From: Plotosus lineatus
Taxonomy: Eukaryota; Chordata; Actinopteri; Siluriformes; Plotosidae
Reading direction: 5' to 3'
Length of the DNA: 64,000 nt
Assembly (NCBI GenBank): GCA_024760905.1
Contig: CM045731.1
Span: 21,266,001-21,330,000, forward strand
Under the pieces are notes generated by a model. The model saw nothing but the letters and a program-made list of their open reading frames with translations, was not told the origin of the DNA and did not search any database. Shown here in pieces: positions 25,401-38,400 of the stretch. The translations under genes and the position numbers were made by a program. Positions within the stretch are counted from its first letter, which is position 1; the number at the start of each line of letters is the position of its first letter.

Positions 25401-26654
25401 ACGCGATTTTAAAACCCTAATGTATGATATTACATGCACTAAAATATGCTTCTTGAACACATTCTATAGATAGTCGTACAGATACAGTAATAATGCAGTA
25501 AAATGTAGTAAATGATTAAGTAAAACATTTTAAATTTTGTACTGTGATGATATTTATTAATAAATAAAGTGCTTAGGCTCCTTACCAGAGAAGATGCAGA
25601 GCATTTGAATGACATCATAGGGCTTAAATAATCATTAAAAACACACTAAAAAAATGTGAATTCAAATTTCAAGCAATCACGTTGATGACGTGTGCGCGAA
25701 GGAGAAAAAGAAAAAAAAAAAAAAAAAGGTGTACACATCATTTGCAACCAATCATTAGGACAGAGAAATAAAAGCCTTCAGCCATTGGCAAAATTTAAAT
25801 CACATGCCAGTAACTTCCTGGTTTGCTGCTAATCCGTGAGTATGATAATAAGAATGGAGTAAAATGTAGTAATGATTACGTAAAAACTTTAATTTTGTAC
25901 TGTGATAATATTTATTAATTAATCAATTGCTTAGGCTCCTTACCAGAAGGTAGAGAAGATTCAGGGTGTTCGAGTGACATCATACGGCTTAAATAATCAT
26001 TAAAAAAACACATGCAAAGCGCACCCCCTCCTCCGCGAGTACAAACCACCTGACAGTCTGTGTAACAGAGTTTATAAGACTTTCCACAGACGATGACATG
26101 CTTTGTTCATGACTACACACCTTTTCTGCTATCCTCTGGTTGCTCTCCAGCTCTCACTTGTTCTCTCCTCTTCACCAGACCCTGCACCGCACATAGAACC
26201 GTATTAATGGTTCTCTCCAACTGCTCGGAGAACTCTGTGCGGAATGACGTGGCGGAACCTGCAAGACAACAAAGCCAATTATGATAATTCTGACGTTAGA
26301 AGCTTCTGACGACTCCACGTGCGCTGTATGTATTAGGAGGCATCTGCTCACGTTTGGATGATGTCCGGAGTGGCAGCAGTTGTGATTTCCAGGCAGTGAA
26401 CTCCATGACACAGGTGTCCACCTGTATCCTAATGCTGTGGAGACCTTGTGTTAGACATGGCTGCGTACGAGTAAAGACGCTGCCATTGAGGTCAAACAGG
26501 CGCTCCAGAGCAGTCATCCGGTTTCCAAGTGCCCCCAACTCCTTCACGCAAGAGCAGCACTCCTCCAAGTGTCTCCTAAAAACAATATCAACAAATCTGT
26601 TATTACTAGGCAACTGCAGTGTTTACTCTGCAATATGGCAACAACATTGATCTA

Positions 26655-26704
<50 letters not shown>

Positions 26705-29542
26705 TTTTTCAGAAAAAAGTCTGTAGGTTTTGGGTCTAACCTAGTATGGACAACTGCTTTTGCTGATTCATGACCCAGGGCATTGAGCCTCTCCTTAAGC
26801 TGTGTGCTGTCATTCCGTAAAGCCTCTATGGTCTTTACAGCCTCCATCCAGCTCGCCTCACCCCGCCTCATTAAACACACCTGAGGTTGGAGGTGAGTAG
26901 ACAGAGGTGTTGGATGGCTCAGTGTAGCCTCGCCAAGCTCACCCTCTCTGGACTGGCCCAGTGTTGTAGGAGATCCCTCGGGACAACACTGCAGCACCCA
27001 AGAGAGTTGCTGCAGGGCTATGAAGGACTGCTGAGCCAGCGTTCTTGCCTTCACCATCCAAATGCTTAGAGACTCCTGAGGGGGAACACCAATCTCCTCT
27101 TGCTCGTGCAGGGTTGTCTGAGAACGGACGTCCTGTACAGCATCAATCAATCTTCTACAGGAAAAAAAGGAAATACACACCCAAGTAAGAAGCCAAAATA
27201 ACCGGATTAAGATCCGGTGCGATGATGCTAGAACGATTTTCTGATAACGGTACCTGAGAGCCACAAAGTGTTCCGTTATTTTGGCGAGTCGGCGTCTTTG
27301 CCGAAGAAGCAGTTTGAACAGGTGAGAGGAGAATCCACGACATCGCTCCATGTTACCCAACCCGAGTTCCTACATAAAACACTTTCACTTAACATTGCAC
27401 CAAAATGCAAGACTTCGACACTTTTTTCATCGGGTGTCCCATAACAAAGCTGATTCTCATGTAAGGTGATAATGTAAAAGATTATAAAGATGAATCATTA
27501 CAAATGGACACCTCAACCTAACCCTGAACCGACCTGACCCAGGTAGAATTTTTTTTCAGTAAAAGATTCCAGAAAAGTTCACTGGGCTACACATTTTGTC
27601 CAATATTCACATTACCCTGATCCGTGCTCAGCCCTTTCATTCCTGTTCAGTTACTGACTTTAAAAAATAAGAACAGTAGGCCCTTGACTATTCGCGGTTT
27701 TGAACTCGCGGCTTTGCATATTCGCGGATTGTCAAGCAACTGTCACGTGATTCAAATTCAGCCAATGGCTGTTCTCTCCTCCTGCTGATTGGTTGAGATG
27801 ATGTAATGCCCCTTTTTCCTCATTCGTGCACACTTTATGCCTGTGCTTTTTTATAGTGTGCGTGTTTTTAATTACTGCTGAGCTCCATCATGCCACCCAA
27901 ACGCTGCGCACCTCCTCAGGCTTCTGTTAAGGTGCCGAAGCGCCAGAAAAAGGTAATGACGCTGCATGAAAAAGTAGAACTGCTTGATATGATTCAGGAA
28001 GGAAAACGTTTTGCTGCAGAAGTGCTAAGAAGGTGAATGTTGTATGAAACAAGGCAATCATTAGAATGTAACCTGCCTTAGTATTCTGGATACTTCTAGT
28101 TCAGGGGTCGGCAACCTTTGCCATTTAAAGAGCCATTGGGACCCGTTTTCCACATTAAAGAAAACACTGGGAGCCACAAGTCCTTTTCTGACATTTAAAA
28201 TCAAATAATGCTGCATACAGTAGGCCCTTGACATTCGTGGGGGTTCAGCCTTCCCGTGAATCAAGATAATCCGCGAGTTCTGTAACCAGAAGTAAAACCC
28301 CATGTATCACGTCACGTGCACGAATGAGCAGCCAGAAGTAATATACTATGTTTCTATTACATGCACTAAAATATGCTTCTTAAACACATTCTATAGACAG
28401 TCTTACTCATTAATTCAGTATTAATGTAGTAAAATGTAGTAATGATTAAAAAAACGTAATTTTTTTACAGTTATATTTATTGATAAAATATAAACATTAT
28501 ACAGCATACGTATAAAAACACCTTTCAAAGCATTCTATGAAAACATACAGAACTGTAGTTTTCAAAAATGCCCACTAGAGGAACGTATTGCATTAGGCAT
28601 GAGATGACTGAATTTAGGTATTAACTGCATTAAGTCCGAGCAGCTCAGCCACGCCCCCGAGCCGAAGCGAGTACAAAACAGAATTTTAGAGTTAGAGAGC
28701 GTTACAAACCAAAGAAGCGGTGATGTTGATGTGAGTTAAGGTGGTGAGCATGCTTTTGTTTATTGGGAGTAAATGAGAATAGTGAATTCAGGTGTGTGCT
28801 ACAGAGCAGCTCAGCCACGCTCCTCCGCAAAGGGAAGTAAACAGTTAGTTAGAGGCACAGCGACAAAATCAAAGTCCCCCAAAATACAGACCGTAACAAA
28901 AAGGACATAAAAGAACAAGAAATTTAATAAATTGGATAAACAAAAAAAACGAGAAACATGCTACAGCACAGTAAATAAAATATAACACAAACATTTTAAA
29001 CATTACCTTAGGTCATGTACTGGAACAATAATTGAAAAAGACTTTAATAGTGGAGTGTTCTACAACAGTTCAGACGATTATTCCTCTTCAGCAATGACGT
29101 GACTTCAAAAGAAACTGTTGTTACTTCCGGAGAAAGTCTTACTTCTTCAGAAGAGACATCCAATGTCATTACCTTTTTCTGGTGCTTAGCAGGCATTTGA
29201 GTGACATCATAGAACTCAACTGGATAATTAAAACACACTAAAAAAAGGCTCATTGCCAACTTGTGCGCGAATGAGTAAAAAAAGGGGCGTTACATCATCT
29301 CAATCAATCAGCAGGAAGAAGGACAGCCATTGGCTGAATTTGAATCACGTGCAGTTGCTCAGCAGTCCGCGAATACTCAAACCGTGAGTGCAAAACCTCA
29401 AATAGTCAAGGGCCTACTGTATAATGTTTTTCCAATTTTTACTTCATGTTAATACAGGTATAAAACAACGATGTGTTGCATTGATTTAAATGACTGCAGA
29501 GACAATTAAATTACAATTTTGCTTGCAACAAAAACATTTAGA

Positions 29543-29584
<42 letters not shown>

Positions 29585-32500
29585 CCAGCCTCTCCGCGAC
29601 CCGAATTAGGATTAAGTAGGTCAGAAAATAAATGAATGTGTTTGATTCCTTCTTTTTTTTTTTTTAAAGAAAAAGAATATCTGTCCCACAAAGTGTGGGA
29701 CGGGGTACAGCCAGATGTGTTAACGGGTAGGATCGCCGACCTCGCCATCACGCCCTTCGTGTGATCTTCTGTTCTTTATTCATTATATTAATGTTTTGTC
29801 ATAGTTTTCATTTACAAAAATGACAGCAACACATAAAAGTATATGAAGACTTATTTAAAAGAATGTTGAGCAGGCTCCTTCTTAAAATAATATTAATGCT
29901 TAATACTTCACTGACCGACCCATTCTCAGAGTGGAGACTGAATCAGACATTGGAGTGTACAGACGATTGCTGTGAGATTGCTGTGTACAGACGCTGTGTA
30001 CAGACACTCCCCGACTCCCAACTTACGTTTTTAATTGGTTCCAGATGGTCAAACGCAAGTTGAAAGTGAACTTAAGTTGTTACAGTGATGTATGACGTGC
30101 AACGTATGACGCTCATACTGTACTATACATCCATAAATACCATTACCATATCTCATAAAACACCCCTAAATCAATTATTATAAACATAACAGTGTAAAAT
30201 AAGATCAAATATATCAAATAATATCAACATTAATTTCAAATAAAGTATATTCAAGCAAAATAATTTCAAATTGATAATCAAATTCACTTATCAAATATCA
30301 AATACAGTATCAAATATAACCTTTAACATTCTCTATGATGCGATTTTTCTGCTTGTAAATGGTTCCGATGGTCAACGGATGGTCACATGACATGAAGCTG
30401 AGCCGACTCACTTTCCATGAAGCTTAAAACAGCCAATCAACGCTTACAATATGTGAGGCGCTCAATACCTAAAGTAGTGCACTTGCTGAAAGTAGTTTAC
30501 TTGCTTAAAACAAAGCACGGGTTATACAGACTTCTGGTCTTTTAAGTGCGCAAGGGCGCCGTTGAACTCGTTTAGTACTCAGCCTGCACTGATGTGAATC
30601 ACTAACGTGAATCAGCAGAGCAGAGAGTTCTCTTTCTTGGGTTTTCATTCATTTTACAACTCTCTTTGCTTAACTGAGTATGCATGGTAGATCGGGCACG
30701 TTTGTAAACAATGGACGCAGCATCATTACGTCAGCGTACTACGTAGGTACGTCTAAACTCAAAATTTGACTTTTTTTTTTTTTTTTTGGAGCGTCTGTAT
30801 AAACAAATCTCATCCACCGTCTCTTACTTCAGCTGTGATTTCTATTCCTGGATTACAAACGGCGGAAAAAAAAAAAATCTCTCTCTTTTGCCACACTGCT
30901 GATAGTGAGAACACTCATTGCCATGAGCACAAGAATTTGGAAATCCACCAACACAGCAGATCAAAAACATTGAGACTCTCATCCATCTATGTAAAATTCA
31001 ACCCTAAAAGAGCATTTATGAAAGAGTACCCACTGAGTACCTGTAGGTACCCGACCGTTGCCTTAGGCAGATTCTCCCATCATTCATGTGAAAGTTGGTT
31101 TAACTACCCCTGTGAGCCCAGAGTGCTTCCAATGTGATTAATTAAGCGACATTTTCTTTTTGTAGATGTTTGTGGTGCACCCCTTGGGCACCGTAAAGTA
31201 CAACATTATTTCGAAAAGACACGAGCTGCACCAGAGAGGTGAAAGAGCCGCATGGTTGCCGATCCCTGATATAATGCAACGCAAAGTAAATATAATGCAA
31301 TACCCCCTCTAGTTGGCATTTTTGAAAACTACAGTACTGTATTTTTAATGGAAAAGATTATACTAAGGGTGTCAAAGTCGTCCCACAAAGGGCCATGTGG
31401 CAGCAGGTTTTTGTTTCAACCAAGCAGCAGCACATGTGACTTTGCTCATTTAAACAACTGATCTGAGTCTTCAGGCAGTTGATTGGTCAGTCTCTGTAAA
31501 GAGCACACAGATTGGTCAATCAACTGCCTGAAGACGCAAACCTGTTGTTTAAATGAGCGAGTCAGGTGTGCTGCTGCTTGGTTGAAACAAAAACCTGCAG
31601 CCACATGGCCCTTTGTGGCACGAGTTTAACACCCCTGGATTATACAGTCGGCCCCCAACTTACACAGACCCCTGTGTACGAAATGTTTATATTTTATCAT
31701 CCATAAATATAACAGTAAAAAGTGAAAAATTTTACTTAATCATTACTATATTTTACAACATTAATACTGTATTAATGAGTATGACTGTCTATAGAATGTG
31801 TTTAAGAAGCATATTTTAGTGCATGTAATAGATACATAGTATTTTACTTCAGGTTGATCATTCACGCATGTAATATGATACATTGGGTTTTACTTCCGGG
31901 TACAGAACTCGCAGATTATCTTCATATTCCGGGGCCAAAACCAAACCCCCGCAAATAACAAGGGCCTACTGTATGAATGCAATTTTCTTTTAATAAATGC
32001 CCTTAATAATGTAGCCTTAAAAATATTGGAAGAGAAGTATTGGCACCTTATAAGAGTTGGATGGCTAAGTATATGGCACAGTAGGCCCTTGACCATTCAC
32101 GGTTCAGCGCTAGCATGTAATATCAAACACAGGGTTTAAAAGCCGCGTCAATAACTCGCATATTTTTTTGATCCGCGGAAAGGGCCGGAACTAAACCATC
32201 ACGAAAAACGGGGGCCTAATTGTACTAATGATGCTAGCTGAAGCAGTGAAGTGGCTGCACTGCATTATTATAGCTAGATTCACTGTTCAGTTTGGCATTT
32301 CCAGCTTGATGAGCATTGCCTTTTATGGAGTTTCGTAGGTGTCATCAAATGCAAATTACCAGTTCTTTTTCAACAATTTAATCAAGCCAAATAACTAATC
32401 AACCGATGCTACTGAAACATTTGCAAACCTGACTTGAATTTTTAGCTTGCAATGTAAAAATAAGAAAATATATATTTACACTCAATCTTACTGAAATAGG

Positions 32501-33665
32501 ATGAAGAAACAGGCCCACGACATTCAGCACTGCATTATGATTGGCAGCTGTAAATATTATCGCATTTTAAGGGAACAGAAGAGGAAGTGCACAAACCTTT
32601 ACAGCTGTCTGCATTGCAGTCTGCATGGCATTACGTCTGGCCCAGGAGCGGTAGAAATATTTCTGACAGCCGTCCCATGCACCAGTCAGTTCAGTAAATA
32701 GCCTAAAAGAGGGACAATGCACAGACTGAATACAAAAGATTTTCATTTGATATTACAATAGAACAATAATGTGAAACAGATCCCCACACTACATTTATAG
32801 ATTAAATATTATTCCAACTGTTCAAGTCACAATTATTCATAAATCATGTTTAGTTTGGCTCATGCTGAATAGGAAGATGCATGTACACTTTGTTCTGATC
32901 AATATAAAGATATTCTGTATACAGTAGTGCCAACAGAGTTGAAGAGGATGTGAGATGTTTTCTGTGAGATGTACATGTTTTCTGTGGGTTCCTGTGTTCT
33001 TAATGATGCCAGAGTTGTTCTCATCTCGACAGGCTGCAAAAAGAGTGGCTGCTCTGGATCTGCTCCACGACCCCACGCCAGGCCTTTACGGTATGAGAGA
33101 CCTATAAATAAATAAATAAATTAATTAATTAATAAAAAATTTGCATGATAAATAAAAAGCCAAACAAGAAGTTGATCAAGATGAATACCAAAGATCAATA
33201 GCCCGCTTCAAATATGTTGGAACAGAGAATAAACCGTAATCTCCTCTCATATTCATCTCTTGATTGTCCAACCCAACATCAATGCTCAGCAAAAAAAAAA
33301 AACAAGACCCTGAGGGATCCCTCACTTTCCGCAGTTAATTGGGACCGAGATCCCCCGCGATCGCTGAATTCCATGAATTCCCCCGCCGACTGAAGCATAC
33401 GCACATGTGTATATAATATCAATAAATACATATTCAACACTATAAATGCTTATAACAATTAAACATTCAAAAATAATGCATAAGATACAAACAAATATAC
33501 ACATTTACGGACGCACGCGCGCACACAGATCAGCACCTCATAAAAATGCAAGTAGATTTGATGGGAGGTTTTGGGTGTTTTTTTTTCATAATTGGCCTCG
33601 TTTTGCAGCATTTTGATTAACTTTTTCCCCTGCTCTTCCTCAATTTCCTTATTTTTTTAATTCGA

Positions 33666-33746
<81 letters not shown>

Positions 33747-35405
33747 CGCGATGCACTGAAACCACATGAATTGAAGCACGAAGTAGCAAGGGATCCCTGT
33801 GAATAAATATGAGTTTGCCTTGTTGTCCCAATACTTTTGGATGAGGTTGTATTTAAAGACTTTGTGTTTAAATTATTTTACAAAAGTCATTATTGTGACA
33901 CTTCTTTCTCTTTTTCACAGGGGTCGCCATAGTGAATCATCGCATGTTTGATTTGGCTTAGGTATTTACGTCAGACTCCCTTCCTGACACAACCCTCAAC
34001 AACAGACAGAAACACGCCAATGGCTTTGCAGTTACTCTTGTCGAAAGTCAGCAATGGTTCTTTTACATGAACCTCACACCATAGACAGTGAGAGACATGG
34101 CCGGCCTTTGATAACTCAGTTAGCTGCACTGGGAGAACAGTGACAACCTTATGGAAAATGGAACTCGAACCCCCAACCTTAGGATCAGCGATCCAGCACC
34201 TTTACCGCCAGGCCACCACTACCACATTATTGTGACACATGCAACATGCATTTAAAAAATAAGACCACACATTCTGTCTAATATTCATATTGCCCTGCCC
34301 ATACTTTGCCCCCTAATTGCGTCTCTATTTATACAAACACTTAAGAAGTTTCCAACAAATTTTGCCAAACATCAACTTTTCACATGTCTAAATCTAAAAT
34401 TTTTTTTTTTTTTTAATCCATGGGTCTATGGTTTATTGAAAAAAAACCCACCTCTCTATGTAAAGAAATTAAAATTAAAAGTGGGTAGAAAACTTCAGTG
34501 ATGAAATAAGTGGACACATTATTTCTGCAGCACTGACCGATTTGCGTGAGCATCTTAAAGAGGTCGGATAAAGCACGCTGTTTCTGCAGCAGGATGTGTT
34601 TCGCTTCAGCTTTCTGCCTTTCCTGCTCCAGCGAACGGTCCACCGTCAGACTTTGCAGTGCCTGAACGTTGGCAATGATCTCCGCTAGAAACACACAAAC
34701 CCAAAAGACATACAGCATCTTTCCCTGGGTGTATGGGACGGAGGGGGCATTCACTTGTCAGTGTGTTACCTGTAAACTGGTCGAGGTCTTCTGAGAGCTC
34801 GGGCAGAGGTGTTGCCTTCAAAAGCCGCACGCACATCTTCCTCAACTTCCTAGTGAGTGACGGTAGACGTGCCTGCAGAGACGAGGCCTCCACGCCAGAT
34901 GGAACGTCCTCTGGAACGTCACTCTGAAATGGAGCATTCACATGTATTCTATTCGAGGATTTAAATAGTTCAGGGAGTGAATCATGAACTCGCGTGACAT
35001 CACACCTGGAGATCTCGACTCCGACCCGGGAGGGCGTTCTTAAGTGAGCAGTGGAGCCGATGCAGTAGTGTGTCTTCGGACCGAATGTCCACGCTATCCA
35101 TGTTTTCTGTGCTACTGGTCTTCTGCTCCACCAGCCAAGCAGCGCACGGCTCGGACAGCACCGCTTCGAATTTCCTCACAAACTTGAACAGAGTCCTGAG
35201 TGTAGCATGAATCCAAACTGAAGTTTAGAAATGTATAAATGATTTCATTGCATTATGGGTGCTGATTATGGCAACTCTCACCTGTGCGTTTTCTCCACAG
35301 ACTGTTTGATAGCCCAAAAACTGACATCATTCCACTTGGATATCTTTACGAAGTCCTACGAAGAATAACACTTTGCGTTATTAAAAAGTTAATTAAAATG
35401 TTTAA

Positions 35406-35454
<49 letters not shown>

Positions 35455-38400
35455 ACTTCATACAGGGATCCCTCACTTTCCACAGTTAATTGGGACCGAG
35501 ATCCCCATGTGACCACTGAAATCCGCGAAGTAGGATCAACACCCCCCCTCTCCCCCAACTGACATAAGTACATATTCAATGATATAAATGCTTATAATAA
35601 CAATTAAACATTAAACAAATACTGCATATGATGTAAATAAAATATAAATACACACATACAGACACGCGCACGCACGTGCACGCACTCAGATGCACACCTC
35701 ACAACAATGTAACTAGTTTTGATTGGAGGTTTTGGGTTGTTTTTTGTTTTGTGTTGGTTTAGGGGTTTGTTTTTTGCATAATTGGCCCTCTTTTTGTGGC
35801 ATTTTCCTTAACTTAATTATTTTTTAATTCCATGAATATTTATTAAATAAATAAATAAATAAATATATAAAAAACCGTGATGCACTGAAGCCGCATGCAT
35901 TGTAGCGCGAAGTAGCGAAGGATCCCTTTATTACTAAATAAAACAAACAAACAAAAAACCCAATGTTAATGTTTTCCCCCATGCATCCTTTCTAACTGGG
36001 TGTTAAACAAAAACAGGTGATTTGCTGTTGGTGACCAGGTACTTGCCTTTAGTTCTTTTTCGATGGGCGCTCTGAGCTGTGTGATCCTGGCCTGGATGCT
36101 GTCAGAAAACTGGGAGTAGTACTTATGTAGGTTCCACATCAAACTACACAGCGTGGCTATAAGGAATAAACCACAGTTTTACTTTCTGTGTAGTTATTAA
36201 AAAATAGTGTAAAATGTACAGCAAATCAAACAACACCCACACGGGGTCAAAACATCCAAAACAAATTCAGCACACAGCTTTTTCAAGAATTCTTGTTACC
36301 ATGTACATTTATTTACCGAAATCATTGATGTTTGCTTTCCTATTATTAAAATTCTGACCACAGCCTTGCACAGATGTTCACCAAGCTTGGTGGAGACAGT
36401 ACCCTATGTGAGTCCCAGATATGATTTGATTTTTGAAATGTCTGGGGCAAAAACAAAATTGAGAGCAAGGTCGACAGATTCTGGAAATAGTGATTGGAAA
36501 ATAGTTGCTGACAGACATTACTATGTAACTATACACAGTGGTACCTCACTTTACGAAATTAATCTCTTCCAGACCCTTTTTCGTAACTTGCATTTTTCGT
36601 AAATTGAACAGCATTTTACATGTAAAATGCGTGACTCGTTCCAAGGCCCCCAATACCACCCCCTAAACCCTTTAAAAATTATAAAAGCATACCTTTTAAG
36701 ACCTCCTTCTGTTTCAATATCGTACCGATGGTAGACGGGTTTGGCCATATTCCTTTGCGATATCACTCGAGCTTGTTTCTTCTTCGCACTCGCACTGGTA
36801 ATCACACGCGCGCCTGTGTATGTGTACGTGTGTGTTGACCATGTCTTCTTAGCAGAGTTATAATCTTATAAATGTTTACGGAGGGTTAAAAGCCTGAGTC
36901 AAGAAATAAACCATGAAACAACAGTGACTCTGTCCTTTACACAAAAAGCATCATGGTAGATGCAGCTCCATAATAGCAAATGGGAGGGAGCTGCGTCATC
37001 CCCCCCTAGCCAATGGGAGGCCAGCGGGGCGGGATGTTTGAACGTCGTTGATGGGAGAGCATCTCGTGCATTGTTTGAATGGCACGTTTTAATGTTTGAA
37101 CGGTGCGTTTGAATGGCGCTTTTGAATGTTTGAATGGCGCGCTTGAATTTTTAAGATGGCGCTTTTGTAACGTGAACTTGTTTTGTATCCAGAGATGAAA
37201 ATTTTAGGAAAATGCGTTTTGTAACCTGAATTTTTCGTTTGGTGAGACTTTCGTAAAGTGAGGTACCATTGTACTGACTTTCAAATGAGACATTTAACCT
37301 TTATTGACTTTAAAAGGTCAAACTGCAGCCATCTCAGAAATCCTGCAACAGGCATATTACGCTCAATGAGTGCCGCCCCCCACGTCCACGTGTAACTGTT
37401 GCTTGAACCCTCATTTTGCATTTCGTTAACAGTCTGTCTTCCTTTCGGCTTTTTCCCTTTTACTCGGGAGTCGCCACAGCGAATCATCTTGATTCGCACA
37501 TTTTTTTTTTTTTTGATTTGGCAGAGGTTTTTTACGTCGGATGCCCTTCCTGTCACAACCCTTTTAGCAAGGGACAGAAACACGCTGACGGCTTTGCAGC
37601 CTACTCTTTACGAATGTCAGCAGTGGTTCTTTTACATGCCTCTCACCATAGACAGTGAGAGACATAGCCTGCCTTTGATAACCCAGTTAGCCGCACTGGG
37701 GGGGACAGTGACAACCTTGTGGAGAGTGGGACTCGAACCCCCAACCTTTGGATCAGCAATCCAGCGCCCTATACCACTAGACCACCACTGCCCCCTTATT
37801 TTTGAAAGGAGGTGGAGGACAGAAAATCAATCAGGAATGTTTTGGGGACATCTGTTAACGAAATGCAAAACGAAATGAAATTTTGCATTTCGTTAACAGA
37901 TGTCCCCAAAACATTCCTGATTGATTTTCTGTCCTCCACCTCCTTTCAAAGACCTTTTCTCACAGGTCCATAAATCTCATCTTTGGACTCTCTCTTCCTC
38001 TACTAAGTGAGAGGTTCATGTAAAAGAACCATTGCTGACTTTCATGAAGAGTAGCTGCATAACCATCAGCGTGTTTCTGCCCCTAAGGGTTGTGTCAGGA
38101 AGGGATTCCGACATAAAAAAACCTATGCCAAACATGCGATGATTCGCTGGGGTGACCCCTGAGAAAAAGGGAAGAGCCGGAAGGAAAAGAAGAAGATGTT
38201 TAATGCTAATAATCACCATTTTCCTGACCATAAATAATTGGCGGATGCTTATTTCCATAAGAAAGAACAATGTGGATGATAAATTACATGACAGGGTAAT
38301 GGCTGATGTGAAGAATGTATGATAACCCTAATTTTTAAACTCTTCAGTGGGCTATAATTAAATGAGTTGGTTGGCTGGATTTGACTTGTGGGCCTCGAGT

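Larger units (their letters stand above)
27674..29730 (+). mobile_element. Composite repeat, copy 1: Tigger family D start + hAT end + SINE-C tail
   Basis: Starts CAGTAGGCCCTTGACTATTC, includes the transposase start at 27890, meets a hAT-like end (CAGGGGTCGGCAACC) at about 28103, then a SINE-C tail (CTCTCCGCGACCCGAATTAG) and the word AGCCAGATGTGTTAACGGG. The same order and junctions occur reversed at 45481-46313. A complete family D MITE (28218-29419) is inserted in this copy only. Confidence 0.72.
28103..31270 (+). mobile_element. hAT-like element, heavily interrupted
   Basis: Ends CAGGGGTCGGCAACC (28103) and GGTTGCCGATCCCTG (about 31270), with the typical AAGAGCCATTGGGACC / GAAAGAGCCGCATGG subterminal words. 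Inside are a family D MITE, a SINE-C tail and a family E MITE. I could not find a matching 8-bp target duplication, so the two ends may not belong to one insertion. Confidence 0.5.

Noticed and set aside
30766..31137. 123-residue plus-strand frame
   Set aside because: It crosses the end of a family E MITE into hAT-like sequence; no conserved domain recognised.
37700..37797. Possible tRNA gene (A and B boxes, GGTTCGAGTCC)
   Set aside because: The same head recurs at 6484, 34150, 39990 and 61430 attached to a constant body; it does not fold as a full cloverleaf and is a SINE promoter.
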